This document shows, one piece after another, positions 1 through 8,371 of a stretch of 64,000 nt of DNA. The stretch covers positions 30,313-94,312 of the forward strand of contig NZ_FOKP01000027.1 of NCBI RefSeq assembly GCF_900112185.1, read 5' to 3'. Positions within the stretch are counted from its first letter, which is position 1. Every line of letters begins with the position of its first letter. The position numbers were made by a program, and so were the translations under genes. The notes beneath the pieces were generated by a model that did not search any database, was not told the DNA's origin, and was given only the letters and a program-made list of their open reading frames with translations. The stretch is from Allobosea sp. CRIB-10 (GTDB lineage: Bacteria > Pseudomonadota > Alphaproteobacteria > Rhizobiales > Beijerinckiaceae).

Positions 1-430
1 GCAAACGGTCGATCAGGTGCTTGATGTCGGGCGCCGGATATTGCGGGTGCATCAGCCCGGACACCGAGTATTCGAGCTCGCGCCGGTTGACGAGCACCGT
101 CGTGTTCATCGGGAAGAGCTCGTCCTTGCCGGCATGGTCGATATGGAGATGGGTGTGCATGACATAGCGCACATCGCCCAGCCGCACGCCGTGCTTGGCG
201 AGCTGGTTCTCGATCATGTTCTCGTGGAACTGGAGGCCGCGCATGCCGAGGCTCTCCATGATCTGGTTGTGGCGGTAGCCGGTGTCGACCACCACCGGCC
301 AGGGCCCACCAAGGATCAGGAAGCCATAGGTCGGCACGCGGCGGGTGCGCCCGCAATCGCGGCCGAGCACGAGGAAGCTCGATTCCAGCTCGATGTCGCC
401 GTAGTCGAGAATCTTGATTTCGAGGGCCAT
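1..430 (-). CDS. Metallo-beta-lactamase-fold hydrolase, N-acyl-homoserine-lactonase-like (3' end outside window)
   Basis: Only the first 143 residues are present; the gene runs off the left edge. The motif HTHLHIDH (residues 92-99) is the zinc-binding HxHxDH signature of the metallo-beta-lactamase fold. The N-terminal layout resembles the lactonase branch (AHL lactonase family) more than true beta-lactamases, and there is no signal peptide, so it should be cytoplasmic. The start ATG at 430 follows a GGGAGG Shine-Dalgarno. It is the last visible gene of the long minus-strand operon, 19 nt after the amidohydrolase. Because its neighbours are catabolic enzymes, hydrolysis of a lactone or ester intermediate is more likely than quorum quenching (inference). 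Confidence 0.8.
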   Translation of the reverse strand, partial: MALEIKILDYGDIELESSFLVLGRDCGRTRRVPTYGFLILGGPWPVVVDTGYRHNQIMESLGMRGLQFHENMIENQLAKHGVRLGDVRYVMHTHLHIDHAGKDELFPMNTTVLVNRRELEYSVSGLMHPQYPAPDIKHLIDRL

Positions 431-449
431 GAACGTCCTCCCCTTTTGA

Positions 450-1331
450 TTATTGGCCGAGGCGGTAGACCCGCCTCGCGGTGTCGTTGAACACGGCTTC
501 CTGCGCCGCTTCCGGCACCGCGGCGCGATGCGCGGCGATCAGCTCGGCGTAGCTCGTCCAGAGCTTCTCGATCGGGAAATTGGAGCCGAACAGGCAGCGC
601 TCGGGGCCGAACAGGGCAAGCGTCTCGCCGATGATGAAGGCGATTTGCTCGGGATCGTTGCGGCGCAGGAAGGTGCCGAGGCCGGAAAGCTTGCTGGTGA
701 TGTTGGGCTGCGCCGCGAGTAGCGTCATGCCCTCACGCCAAGCGGCGATGCCCTCCGGCGACAGGTCCTCCAGCATGCCGGCGTGCTGCAGCACGAACGT
801 CACGCTCGGGCAGGCGGCGGCGAGCTCTGCCGCGCCCGCCATCTGGCCGGCGAAGACCTGGAGGTCGAAGCTGAAGCCGTAGTCGGCGAGCCGCACGACA
901 TTGGCGATCAGTCTGGGATCGCGGGCGAGATCGGGCCCGCTGGCGAAGCGGTAGAGCGTGTTCTCGTGCCAGTGCAGTTGCATGCGCACGCCGCGCACGC
1001 GGGCATTGCGGGCGAGCTGGTCGAGCTGCGGGCGGACATCGTTTGCGAGCATGTCGGCATAGGCGACGATGGCGATCGGGAAGCCCGATTCCTCCGAGGC
1101 CTGCGAGACGTAAGCCACCTCGTCGAGATAGCGATCAGTCGCCCAATTGGCCTGGACATAGACGGCCTCGGTCACGCCCGCGGGCCGGCAGTCGCCGAGA
1201 TATTCGGCGATCGGATAGTCGCGCCGGATCGGCTCGTAGGGGCCGAAGATGCGCGGCTGCATCGGGCCGAGCAGCCAGGGCAGATCGGCCTGCCGCCAGA
1301 TGTGGAAATGGGAATCGACGAGACCGGTCAT
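450..1331 (-). CDS. Amidohydrolase family 2 protein, 2-pyrone-4,6-dicarboxylate-lactonase-like
   Basis: 293 residues, the usual length for the amidohydrolase_2 family. It opens with DSHFHIW (residues 6-12), whose HxH is the first metal-ligand pair of the TIM-barrel amidohydrolases, and it keeps FGSNFPIEKL near the C-terminus, where the family has its catalytic Asp/Asn region. Relatives hydrolyse lactones such as 2-pyrone-4,6-dicarboxylate or L-fucono-lactone, or decarboxylate. The start overlaps the end of the upstream VWA gene by 4 nt (ATGA), so the two are translationally coupled. In this operon it probably opens or hydrolyses the product of the molybdenum hydroxylase. Exact substrate unknown. 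Confidence 0.85.
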   Translation of the reverse strand: MTGLVDSHFHIWRQADLPWLLGPMQPRIFGPYEPIRRDYPIAEYLGDCRPAGVTEAVYVQANWATDRYLDEVAYVSQASEESGFPIAIVAYADMLANDVRPQLDQLARNARVRGVRMQLHWHENTLYRFASGPDLARDPRLIANVVRLADYGFSFDLQVFAGQMAGAAELAAACPSVTFVLQHAGMLEDLSPEGIAAWREGMTLLAAQPNITSKLSGLGTFLRRNDPEQIAFIIGETLALFGPERCLFGSNFPIEKLWTSYAELIAAHRAAVPEAAQEAVFNDTARRVYRLGQ

Positions 1332-2443
1332 GCCGCCAGCGAGCCTCCGAGTGACAGGATGTGCCGGCAGATCCGCGCCGTGCTGCCGCCGTTCGACAGG
1401 CTGGCAAGGCGCGGCGCGATCAGCCGGAGCGCTTCGGTCTCCGGCCGGTAGCCGGGATCGGCCGCCAAGGGCGTCAGCCAGTCGATGCGGTGGGCGCGCT
1501 GCGCCAGCCTCGCGATCGCCGTGACCAGCGCGGAGGGATCGCCGCGTTCGAGGCCATCCGAGAGCACGACGACGACCGCGCCGCGCGCGTAAGCAGCGAA
1601 GCGCGGCACGGCGAGGAAGGCTTGCAGCGCGTCGCCGATACGGGTGCCGCCATCCCAGTCGGCGACGAGTCCGGAGGCTTCCGCAAGCGCCTGCTCGCGG
1701 CGCTTGCGCCGGAGCGCCCGCGTTACGCGGGTGAGGCGGGTGCCGAAGGTGAAGACCTCGACCTGGCGGGTCGCATGGACGATGGTGTGCGCCAAAGCGA
1801 GATTGGCGTCGCTGCGCTGCTTCATCGAGCCGGAGACGTCGATCAGCAGCAGGATCGGCCGTGGCCGCGTCTCGCGCTTGAGCCGCTTCAGGCTCATCAC
1901 CTCGCCGTCATGGCGGATCGCATCCTTGAGGCTGCGGGCGAGGTCGACCATCGGCCCGCGTCGCGCAGCCCGGTGGCGATAGCCGCGCCGGCGGGGCAGG
2001 GCGGCCGGCAGCGCCCGGCCGAAGCGGCGCAAGGTCTCGCTGTCGTCAAGCGGCTTAAGCTGGCGGATCGACAGGGCTTCCGCGCCGGTCGCGGCCTGGC
2101 CGGTCTCGTTGGCCTCCTCGCCGATCAGCACCTCGCGCGAACCGGCATCCTCCTGGATGGACATGTCCTCGTCCGGCGCGAAATCATCGTCGCCGGGCTC
2201 GGCCAGGGCGCCGCCGAGGAAGTGCAAGTCGAATAGGGCATCGAAGAGCGCGCGCTGCTCGGGATGGGGCGCAAGCGTCGCAAGCGCGGCCTTGCGGATG
2301 TGCTCGACACTGCGCGGGCCGAGCAGTTCGATCGCCATCAGGAAGCTGGTCGTCTGCTCGGGCGCGGCCGCGATGCCGTGCTCACGCAGCAGCGCCGGGA
2401 AAGCGACGAAAAGCCGGGCTGCGGCAGGAAGTGGCGCGATCAT
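1328..2443 (-). CDS. VWA-domain protein, CoxE-like
   Basis: 371 residues. The C-terminal half is a von Willebrand A domain with the MIDAS motif DVSGSM inside LLLIDVSGSMKQR and a second conserved stretch VVVLSDGLERGD. The N-terminal half is the helical region typical of CoxE-family proteins. In Oligotropha (Afipia) carboxidovorans CoxE works with the AAA ATPase CoxD in maturing the active site of the molybdenum-copper CO dehydrogenase. Here it follows a CoxD-like gene with a 4-nt overlap and sits directly downstream of a molybdenum hydroxylase, so the same kind of chaperone or activation role is inferred. The hydroxylase itself is not a form I CO dehydrogenase, so the client chemistry must differ. 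Confidence 0.85.
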   Translation of the reverse strand: MIAPLPAAARLFVAFPALLREHGIAAAPEQTTSFLMAIELLGPRSVEHIRKAALATLAPHPEQRALFDALFDLHFLGGALAEPGDDDFAPDEDMSIQEDAGSREVLIGEEANETGQAATGAEALSIRQLKPLDDSETLRRFGRALPAALPRRRGYRHRAARRGPMVDLARSLKDAIRHDGEVMSLKRLKRETRPRPILLLIDVSGSMKQRSDANLALAHTIVHATRQVEVFTFGTRLTRVTRALRRKRREQALAEASGLVADWDGGTRIGDALQAFLAVPRFAAYARGAVVVVLSDGLERGDPSALVTAIARLAQRAHRIDWLTPLAADPGYRPETEALRLIAPRLASLSNGGSTARICRHILSLGGSLAA

Positions 2444-3324
2444 GCCGCCAGCCCCGGGATGAAGAGCGGCAGGCGAGGGCGCAAATGGGCGAGGTCCTCC
2501 TCGTCCTTGATCGCCGCGCCGAGCGAGCGGCGGAAGGCTTCCGGCCAGGGTGCCCCGCTCTGGGCCAGCGCCGTCGCGGCCTCGGCCCAGTCTACCGCCT
2601 CGGCGACACCCGGCGGCTTGGCCAGCGGTTCCTGCCGCAGCAGGCCGACCGCATGGACGACTGCGCGAGCCGTGCTCTCGGCAACGGCCGAGGAACGCAG
2701 CATGATGATCTGCGCTTCGCGCTCGGGCTCGGGATAGGCGATGTAGTGGTAGACGCAGCGGCGGCGCAGCGCCTCGTGCAATTCGCGGGTGCGGTTCGAG
2801 GTCAGGATCACCACCGGCCGCTCGGGCGCGCGCAAAGTGCCGCGCTCGGGGATCGAGATCGAGAAATCCGAGAGGAATTCGAGCAGGAAGGCCTCGAATT
2901 CATGGTCGGAGCGGTCGATCTCGTCGATCAGCAGCACGACCTGGTCCGGCCGCCGCAGCGCCGTCAGCATCGGCCGCTCGATCAGGAAATCGTCGCGGTA
3001 GATGTCGAGCTGCTCGCCGTCCTTCGCCTGCCGGATGGCGAGCATCTGGCGTGGATAGTTCCATTCGTAGAGCGCGGCGGCCGCATCGATGCCCTCGAAG
3101 CATTGCAGGCGGATGAGCTGGCGCCCGAGGATGCCGGCGAGCGCCTTGGCGGCCTCGGTCTTGCCGACGCCGGGCGCGCCCTCCAGCAGCAACGGCTTGC
3201 CAAGCGCGAGCGAGAGGTAGCCGGCCGTCGCGATGCCGTCATCGGCGAGATACATCGCCGCCTGGAGGGCCTCGGCGAGGTCCTCGGGGCTGGAGATGCC
3301 GGCGACGGTCGTCCTCAGCGCCAT
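2440..3324 (-). CDS. MoxR/CoxD-type AAA+ ATPase
   Basis: 294 residues from the ATG at 3324, which follows the upstream stop by 4 nt; a longer reading would run into the upstream gene. Walker A is GAPGVGKTE near residue 45 and Walker B is LLIDEIDRSD, followed by the MoxR-type sensor 1 region VILTSNRTREL. This is the standard set for the MoxR family, which pairs with VWA proteins to remodel or metallate client enzymes. The next gene is such a VWA partner and the preceding genes encode a molybdenum hydroxylase. Role assigned by analogy with CoxD; the energy-dependent maturation of this hydroxylase is inferred. Confidence 0.87.
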   Translation of the reverse strand: MALRTTVAGISSPEDLAEALQAAMYLADDGIATAGYLSLALGKPLLLEGAPGVGKTEAAKALAGILGRQLIRLQCFEGIDAAAALYEWNYPRQMLAIRQAKDGEQLDIYRDDFLIERPMLTALRRPDQVVLLIDEIDRSDHEFEAFLLEFLSDFSISIPERGTLRAPERPVVILTSNRTRELHEALRRRCVYHYIAYPEPEREAQIIMLRSSAVAESTARAVVHAVGLLRQEPLAKPPGVAEAVDWAEAATALAQSGAPWPEAFRRSLGAAIKDEEDLAHLRPRLPLFIPGLAA

Positions 3325-3328
3325 CGCG

Positions 3329-4372
3329 TCACCGCCAGTTGACCGGGCCGCCGCGGCGCGGACCGGGCTTGGCGCCACCATTGGCCTTGATCCCACGCAG
3401 GATCTTCTCGGGCGTGATCGGCAACTCGTCGACCCGGACGCCGACAGCGTTGTAGACGGCGTTGGCGATCGCCGGCAGCACCGGGTTGGCGCACATCTCG
3501 CCCGGACCCTTGCCGCCGAACGGCCCGTCCGGCGCCGGCCGCTCCAGCACGGTGACGTGATAGGGCGCGATGTCGCCCGGCCCCGGCATCAGGTACTCGT
3601 TGAAGTCGCGCGGGCCGTGGTCGGGGCTGGGATAGTACGGCTCCGGCGTCTCATAGAGGGCGTGGCTGATGCCCATCCAGGCTCCGCCGACCAGCTGCTG
3701 CTCGACCATGCGCGGGTTGATGACGCGGCCGAGCTCGTAGGCGCTGGTCATCCTGAGCACCTCGACCTCGCCGGTCTCGTCGTCGACGCTGACATCCGCG
3801 ACGAGGCAGGCATGGGCGAAGGCGGTGTTCGGGTTCATCTCGCCGGTCTCTGCATCGACGGCCGAAAGCGGGATCAGGAAGATGCCGCGCCCGGCGATGG
3901 TCTTGCCTTGCTTGAACTGCGCCGCCTGCGCCGTCGCCTTGACCGTGATGCTGCGCGAGGGCGCGCCGCGGACATGGATGTTGCCGCGCCCGTCGGTGAC
4001 GAGGTCGGCGGCATTGACCTCCAACTCCTCGGCCGCGGCTTCGAGCAGCACGCCGCGGGCCTCGCGGGCGGCGACGATGATGGCGTTGCCCATGCGGTGG
4101 GTGCCGCGCGAGGCGAAGGAGCCCATGTCGTGCGGGCCGGTGTCGCTGTCGGCGGTGTCGACATACACATCCTCGATGGGCACGCCGAGCGTCTCTGCCG
4201 CGATCTGGCGCGAGACCTGCTTCATGCCCTGGCCGAGATCTATCGCCGAGAGCGCGACGGTGAACTTGCCGTCCGGGTTGGAATGGATCAGCGCCTGGCT
4301 CGGATCGCCGCCCAGGTTCATGCCGATCGGGTAGTTGACCGAGGCCATGCCGCGGCCTTCGTGACGGGCCAT
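3329..4372 (-). CDS. Molybdenum hydroxylase large subunit, C-terminal half (MoCo-binding domain 2) as a separate protein
   Basis: 347 residues beginning at ATG 4372, one nucleotide after the TGA of the preceding gene. It begins with RHEGRGMASVNYPIG, where intact xanthine-dehydrogenase-family large subunits continue after the first cofactor domain. It contains the DLGQGM loop (residues 45-50) and the active-site loop FGGKGPGE (E292 is the expected catalytic glutamate). It has no N-terminal hammerhead domain and cannot work alone; it must assemble with the product of the adjacent gene. The same product is normally one chain of about 760-800 residues. Tight coupling and intact motifs argue for a functional split gene rather than a pseudogene. 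Confidence 0.85.
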   Translation of the reverse strand: MARHEGRGMASVNYPIGMNLGGDPSQALIHSNPDGKFTVALSAIDLGQGMKQVSRQIAAETLGVPIEDVYVDTADSDTGPHDMGSFASRGTHRMGNAIIVAAREARGVLLEAAAEELEVNAADLVTDGRGNIHVRGAPSRSITVKATAQAAQFKQGKTIAGRGIFLIPLSAVDAETGEMNPNTAFAHACLVADVSVDDETGEVEVLRMTSAYELGRVINPRMVEQQLVGGAWMGISHALYETPEPYYPSPDHGPRDFNEYLMPGPGDIAPYHVTVLERPAPDGPFGGKGPGEMCANPVLPAIANAVYNAVGVRVDELPITPEKILRGIKANGGAKPGPRRGGPVNWR

Positions 4373-4373
4373 C

Positions 4374-6140
4374 TCAGCGCCTCCTCGTGCCGAAGACCGA
4401 CGAGAACCGCACCGCGCCATGCTGGGTCTGCGCGGGTGCGGCCGGCGGTGGCGAGGCAGGCAGCGGGCTCGCCGGTTGATGGACGGGCGCTGGCGAATAC
4501 GAACCGGGCGGCTGATAGGGCGGCGGCGCAGGCTGATAAGCCGGAGGTGGCGGCGCTGCCGGCCGCTGCGGTTCGTAGCGCGGCACCTGCGTCGGCGCGG
4601 CGCGGCCGTCGCGGGCGCCTTCCATCACCGGCTGCTTGCTCGGCGCAATCCTTGTCGTGCCGGCCGGCAGCACCTGCGTCACCGGCCCATTGCGCGAGTC
4701 GGGCCGGCCGATCTGGCCGCGGGCGTCGAGCTGGGTCGCCGGGATCTGCGAGCGCTCGCCGGCGCCGCCGCCGAGCAGCGAGGAGGCCCGCTTGGCCTGC
4801 TCGGAGAGCGGCCAGTTCGCCTTCTCGGCCGCGACCTGCACGCATTCGACCAGCGCCGTGTTCTTGGCGGCGCGCCGATGCGGTTTCATGTCCCCGTCGC
4901 GATAAGCGTTGAGGATCCGGAACTCCATCGGGTCCATGTTCGCGGCCTCGGCGAGGCGGTCCATCTGGACCTCGAGCGCGAAGTCGACCGCGGTGACGCC
5001 GAAGCCGCGCATCGCGGTCGAGGGGCAGCGATTGGTGTAGGAGACGTAGATGTCGGAGGCGACGTTGGGGATCCAGTACGGCCCCGGCACATGCGCCGTG
5101 CACTTGATCGCGGCGTAGCTGGACAGGCGCGTATAGGCGCCGGCGTCGAAATAGCTGCGGATATGGCGGGCAACAATCCGCCCGTCGCGCATCAATCCGT
5201 CCTTGATGTAGATGCGCTCTGCCCCGCGCGGCGAGCCGTAGAGCATCTCCTCCTCGCGATCGAGCACGAAGCGCACCGGGCGGCCGGTCAGCATGGCGCC
5301 GAGCACGGCGAGCGGCTCGGTCAGCGAGTCGACCTTGCCGCCGAAGCCGCCGCCGACCGTGCCGCCGATGAAATGCAGCTGGTTCGACTCGACGTCGACG
5401 ATCTTGGCGGTCGTGCCCAGCGCGAAGAACAGGCCCTGGGCGCAGGAGTGCACGACATACCGGCCGTTCTGTTCGGGCGCCGCGATCGAGCCGTTGGTCT
5501 CGGTCGGCGCATGCTCGATCGGCGACATCTGGTAACGATGTTCCATCACGATGTCGGCGCCGGCGAAGCCGCGCTCGACATCGCCGAAGCGCAGCTTCTG
5601 ATGGTCGAAGCGCTCGTGATATTCGAAGTAGTTGCCGGGATAGGTCTCGTTGACCACCGGCGCGCCGGCTTTCAGCGTCTCCTCGACATCGAACACCGCC
5701 GGCAGCGGGTCATAGTCGATACGCACCAGCTTGCGGGCCGCCTGCGCCTGCGCCTCGCTGTCGGCGAGGATCGCGACGACCGGCTCGCCCTTGTAAGCGA
5801 CCTTGTTCACCGCCAGCGACGGCTCGTCGTCCTTGCCGAAATTGATCAGGCTGAGCAGCGTGTTCTTGTTCACGGGCACATCGGCGCCGCGCAGCACGCG
5901 CTTGACGCCCGGCGCGCGCTCGGCCGCCGAGGTATCGATCGCGCGGATACGGGCATGGTGATGCGGGCTGCGCACCACCTTGAGATGCAGCATGCCGTCG
6001 AAGGCGTGATCGTCGAAGAAGCGGGTCCGCGCCGTGACATGGCCCGGCATGTCCTGGCGCTGCACGCCCTTGCCGACGACGTTGAGATTGTCGTCGCGCT
6101 CGTCGGCGAAGAGGTCCTTGCGCATCTCCATCGTTGTCAT
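4374..6140 (-). CDS. Molybdenum hydroxylase large subunit, N-terminal half, with a proline-rich C-terminal tail
   Basis: 588 residues. Residues 15-140 form the a/b hammerhead domain (VVGKGVQRQDMPGHVTARTR) and residues about 160-450 the first molybdopterin-binding domain, with GGGFGGK (263-269) and AMRGFG (376-381). No AYRCSFR-type motif is present, so it is not a form I CO dehydrogenase. After residue 450, where the family normally continues into MoCo domain 2, the chain becomes low complexity and very rich in Pro, Ala, Gln and Tyr (residues 451-588) and then stops. The second domain is encoded by the next gene. Start ATG 6140 follows GGGAGG. Substrate class: aromatic or N-heterocyclic ring, or aldehyde (inference). 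Confidence 0.86.
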   Translation of the reverse strand: MTTMEMRKDLFADERDDNLNVVGKGVQRQDMPGHVTARTRFFDDHAFDGMLHLKVVRSPHHHARIRAIDTSAAERAPGVKRVLRGADVPVNKNTLLSLINFGKDDEPSLAVNKVAYKGEPVVAILADSEAQAQAARKLVRIDYDPLPAVFDVEETLKAGAPVVNETYPGNYFEYHERFDHQKLRFGDVERGFAGADIVMEHRYQMSPIEHAPTETNGSIAAPEQNGRYVVHSCAQGLFFALGTTAKIVDVESNQLHFIGGTVGGGFGGKVDSLTEPLAVLGAMLTGRPVRFVLDREEEMLYGSPRGAERIYIKDGLMRDGRIVARHIRSYFDAGAYTRLSSYAAIKCTAHVPGPYWIPNVASDIYVSYTNRCPSTAMRGFGVTAVDFALEVQMDRLAEAANMDPMEFRILNAYRDGDMKPHRRAAKNTALVECVQVAAEKANWPLSEQAKRASSLLGGGAGERSQIPATQLDARGQIGRPDSRNGPVTQVLPAGTTRIAPSKQPVMEGARDGRAAPTQVPRYEPQRPAAPPPPAYQPAPPPYQPPGSYSPAPVHQPASPLPASPPPAAPAQTQHGAVRFSSVFGTRRR

Positions 6141-6151
6141 GGCGACCTCCC

Positions 6152-6634
6152 TCAGGCTCGGCGCGCGCCGGGCGCGTTCGCCGCGGCGAGGATGGCGGCG
6201 ATGATCGGCTCGTAGCCGGTGCAGCGGCAGATATTGCCGCTGATCGCCTCGACGACCTCCTCGCGGCTTGGCTGCGGGTTCTTCGCCAGCAGCGCCCGCG
6301 CCGCGGTCAGCATGCCCGGCGTGCAGAAGCCGCATTGGGCGGCGAAATGTTCCATGAAGGCGTCCTGCAGCGGGTGCAGGTTCGGCCCATCGGCCATGCC
6401 GGATGCGGTCTCGATCTGGCGCCCCTCACAGGACACTGCGAGCGTCAGGCAGGCGAGCTGCGGCTCGCCGTCGACGAGCACGGTGCAGACGCCGCAGGTG
6501 CCCTGGCCGCAGCCATATTTCGGGCCGAAATCGCCGAGCCCGCGCCGGAGCGTGTCGAGCAGGTTGCTCGCCGGGTCGACGAAGGTGGCACGGTCGCTGC
6601 CGTTGAGGCGGAACTGGAGCGGGAGCTTGGCCAT
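6152..6634 (-). CDS. (2Fe-2S)-binding small subunit of xanthine-dehydrogenase-type molybdenum hydroxylase
   Basis: 160 residues, the normal length. The plant-type ferredoxin centre is CGQGTCGVC near residue 42 with a further Cys in LACLT. The second, helical cluster uses CGFCTPG and CRCTGY. It passes electrons from the molybdenum site to the FAD subunit. The ATG at 6634 gives a start typical of the family (AKLPLQFRLNG). It lies between the FAD and large-subunit genes with gaps of 10-11 nt, so the order is medium, small, large. No signal peptide; cytoplasmic. Confidence 0.93.
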   Translation of the reverse strand: MAKLPLQFRLNGSDRATFVDPASNLLDTLRRGLGDFGPKYGCGQGTCGVCTVLVDGEPQLACLTLAVSCEGRQIETASGMADGPNLHPLQDAFMEHFAAQCGFCTPGMLTAARALLAKNPQPSREEVVEAISGNICRCTGYEPIIAAILAAANAPGARRA

Positions 6635-6644
6635 CGGCGCCTCC

Positions 6645-7466
6645 TCAGCGCGGCTCGCCGGCGAGCAGCCGGCCGAGATGGACGGGGAGGATCTCGCGCC
6701 GGTACCACTCGCTGGCGATCGCGTCGGTGGCCGGGCGGCAGCCTTCGAGCGCCGCCTGCTTCGCCAGCTGGATCGCGGTGTGGTCGAGCGGCTTGCCGTC
6801 GAGCGCCCGCTCGACGCCGCGGGCGCGGATCGGTGTGGGGGCCATCGCGCCATAGGCGACGCGCGGCTGCGCGACGCGGCCGCCCGACAGCGGCAGATGC
6901 GCCGCGATCGAGAGCAGCGAGATGCCCTTCGGCTTGACCCTGCTGATCTTGCGGAACTGGAACTCGGCCGGGTTCTGCGGCCGAGCGAACTGCACCGCCG
7001 TCACCAGCCCCTGGCCGCCGCGCTCGCGGGCGCTGAGGAACTCCTCCAGCGCCACCGCCCGGCCCGAGCCATAGCCGGACTGCAGCACGACCTGCGCATC
7101 GAGCGCCAGCAGCGCCACGGTGAAGTCGCCATAGGGCGCTGCCGCGAAGAGATTGCCGCCGATCGTCGCCATCGTCCGGACCGCCGGCCCGCCGATGGCG
7201 CGCGCCGCGGCATGCAGGCAAGCGAGATCGCGATTGGCCAGCACCATCGCCATGGTCACGCCGGCGCCGAGCTCGACGCGGGCGCCGCCAGCGCTCATCT
7301 GGCGGAAGGCCGGGTCGGTGACACGCACCAGCGTGCCCTCGGTCAAACGGCCCTCGTTGACGTCGCGCATCACGAGGGTCCCACCGCCGATCAGCAGCGC
7401 CTGGCGGTCGCCGGAGAGGATGCCGGCGGCTTCCGAGAGGCTGGCGCAGGTTCTGAGATCGAGCAT
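6645..7466 (-). CDS. FAD-binding medium subunit of molybdenum hydroxylase
   Basis: 273 residues. The vanillyl-alcohol-oxidase-type FAD domain is seen in LLIGGGTLV (about residues 24-32) and ATIGGNLFAAAPYGD (about 100-114), both flavin-contacting loops in CoxM/XdhB-type subunits. The C-terminal CO_deh_flav_C domain covers roughly the last 100 residues. Start ATG 7466 lies one nucleotide after the stop of the SRPBCC gene, so it is co-translated. It accepts electrons from the 2Fe-2S subunit and passes them to NAD, a quinone or another carrier; the acceptor cannot be told from sequence. Confidence 0.9.
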   Translation of the reverse strand: MLDLRTCASLSEAAGILSGDRQALLIGGGTLVMRDVNEGRLTEGTLVRVTDPAFRQMSAGGARVELGAGVTMAMVLANRDLACLHAAARAIGGPAVRTMATIGGNLFAAAPYGDFTVALLALDAQVVLQSGYGSGRAVALEEFLSARERGGQGLVTAVQFARPQNPAEFQFRKISRVKPKGISLLSIAAHLPLSGGRVAQPRVAYGAMAPTPIRARGVERALDGKPLDHTAIQLAKQAALEGCRPATDAIASEWYRREILPVHLGRLLAGEPR

Positions 7467-7467
7467 G

Positions 7468-7920
7468 TCAGGCCTCCTCGCCGACGATCGCCGGCAGGCG
7501 GCGCACCGCCTCGATGCCGTTGGTGTAGACCTCGTCACCGACGAGCCGGGCGAGCTCGGCCTCGCGTCCGGGCGGCGTGGTGAAGCGGCTTTCCCAGTGC
7601 CAGAAGCTGCGATTGCCGTCGGTCACCGGCAGCAAACGGACATGGGCGACATAGTTGAACAGCGGGATCGGCGTATCGAGCAGGCAGTAGCTGAAGGTCA
7701 TCTCGAGGTCGGAGAGGGTCAGCAACTGCTCGCGCAGCTCGCTGCCGTCGCGCAGCACGAAGCGCCTGATGCAGCCTACTCGGTCGGACGGGTAGGCGCG
7801 CTCGATCTCGCTCCTCGCCACGATCGGGTGCCAGCGGTCATGCCCGTTGAAGTCGCGCAGGACCGACCAGAGCCGGTCCACCGGCGCATCGATGATCGTG
7901 CTGCGGACCACATGGGGCAT
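7468..7920 (-). CDS. SRPBCC-family protein, CoxG-like (second copy)
   Basis: 150 residues with the START/SRPBCC pattern of a hydrophobic-cavity protein: IDAPVDRLWSVLRDFNGHDRWHP at the N-terminus and a C-terminal helix. It is clearly paralogous to the next gene upstream, sharing the DFNG..WHP, DRVGCIR and LREQLL blocks. SRPBCC proteins often accompany CO-dehydrogenase-type operons as CoxG, where membrane recruitment of the enzyme has been proposed. Binding of the hydrophobic substrate or docking of the hydroxylase is inferred. Start ATG 7920 is 2 nt after the upstream stop. Confidence 0.85.
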   Translation of the reverse strand: MPHVVRSTIIDAPVDRLWSVLRDFNGHDRWHPIVARSEIERAYPSDRVGCIRRFVLRDGSELREQLLTLSDLEMTFSYCLLDTPIPLFNYVAHVRLLPVTDGNRSFWHWESRFTTPPGREAELARLVGDEVYTNGIEAVRRLPAIVGEEA

Positions 7921-7922
7921 GG

Positions 7923-8360
7923 CTATCCCCCAAAGGCGCGCTTGAGGGCGTCGAAGCCGCCCTGGAAGACATTGGTGCCGATACCGGCGACGAGCTCGGC
8001 TTCCTTGTCGGGCGCGCAATCGAAATCGGCCGACCATTCGATGAAGGTGCGCTCCTGGTCGGTGATCGGCGTCAGCCTGAGCGTCGCGACATAGTTGGTC
8101 AGCGGCATCGGCGAATCCAGGATCGAATAGGTGCAGAACATGTCGTAGTCGGAGAGGCCGAGCAGCTGCTCGCGCAAGCGATCGCCGCTGCGCAGCGAGA
8201 AGGCGCGGATGCAGCCGACCTTGTCGGCCGGCTCGCCATTCTCGATCCGGCTCTCGGCGATGCGGGGATGCCAGTTCGGCAGGCCGTTGAAGTCGCGCAC
8301 CCGGGCCCAGACCTTGGCGGCCGGGGCGGCGATGACGCTGGAAACGTAGACGCGGGCCAT
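7923..8360 (-). CDS. SRPBCC-family protein, CoxG-like (first copy)
   Basis: 145 residues. It shows the pattern VIAAPAAKVWARVRDFNG, then WHPRIAESRIENG, DKVGCIRAF, LREQLLGLSDYD and LTNYVATLRL. It is a tandem paralogue of the downstream gene, with the same motif order and near-equal length; the two probably arose by duplication and may form a heterodimer or bind different ligands. It lies 11 nt after the flotillin gene, which ties the membrane-scaffold gene to the hydroxylase genes in one transcript. Exact ligand unknown. Confidence 0.85.
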   Translation of the reverse strand: MARVYVSSVIAAPAAKVWARVRDFNGLPNWHPRIAESRIENGEPADKVGCIRAFSLRSGDRLREQLLGLSDYDMFCTYSILDSPMPLTNYVATLRLTPITDQERTFIEWSADFDCAPDKEAELVAGIGTNVFQGGFDALKRAFGG

Positions 8361-8371
8361 CTGTCAGCGCC

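Noticed and set aside
1..430. Calling the truncated hydrolase a quorum-quenching enzyme
   Set aside because: The HxHxDH fold alone does not define substrate and the operon is catabolic; the fragment lacks the C-terminal half.
4374..4900. A frameshift (sequencing error) explaining the split molybdenum subunit
   Set aside because: The other frames here contain no large-subunit sequence that could bridge the break. The tail continues in the same frame to a normal stop and the second gene begins with its own ATG one nucleotide later. Resequencing would still be worthwhile.
4374..6140. Calling the hydroxylase a carbon monoxide dehydrogenase because of CoxD/E/G-like neighbours
   Set aside because: The AYRCSFR-type active-site motif is missing; only the accessory genes resemble the cox cluster.
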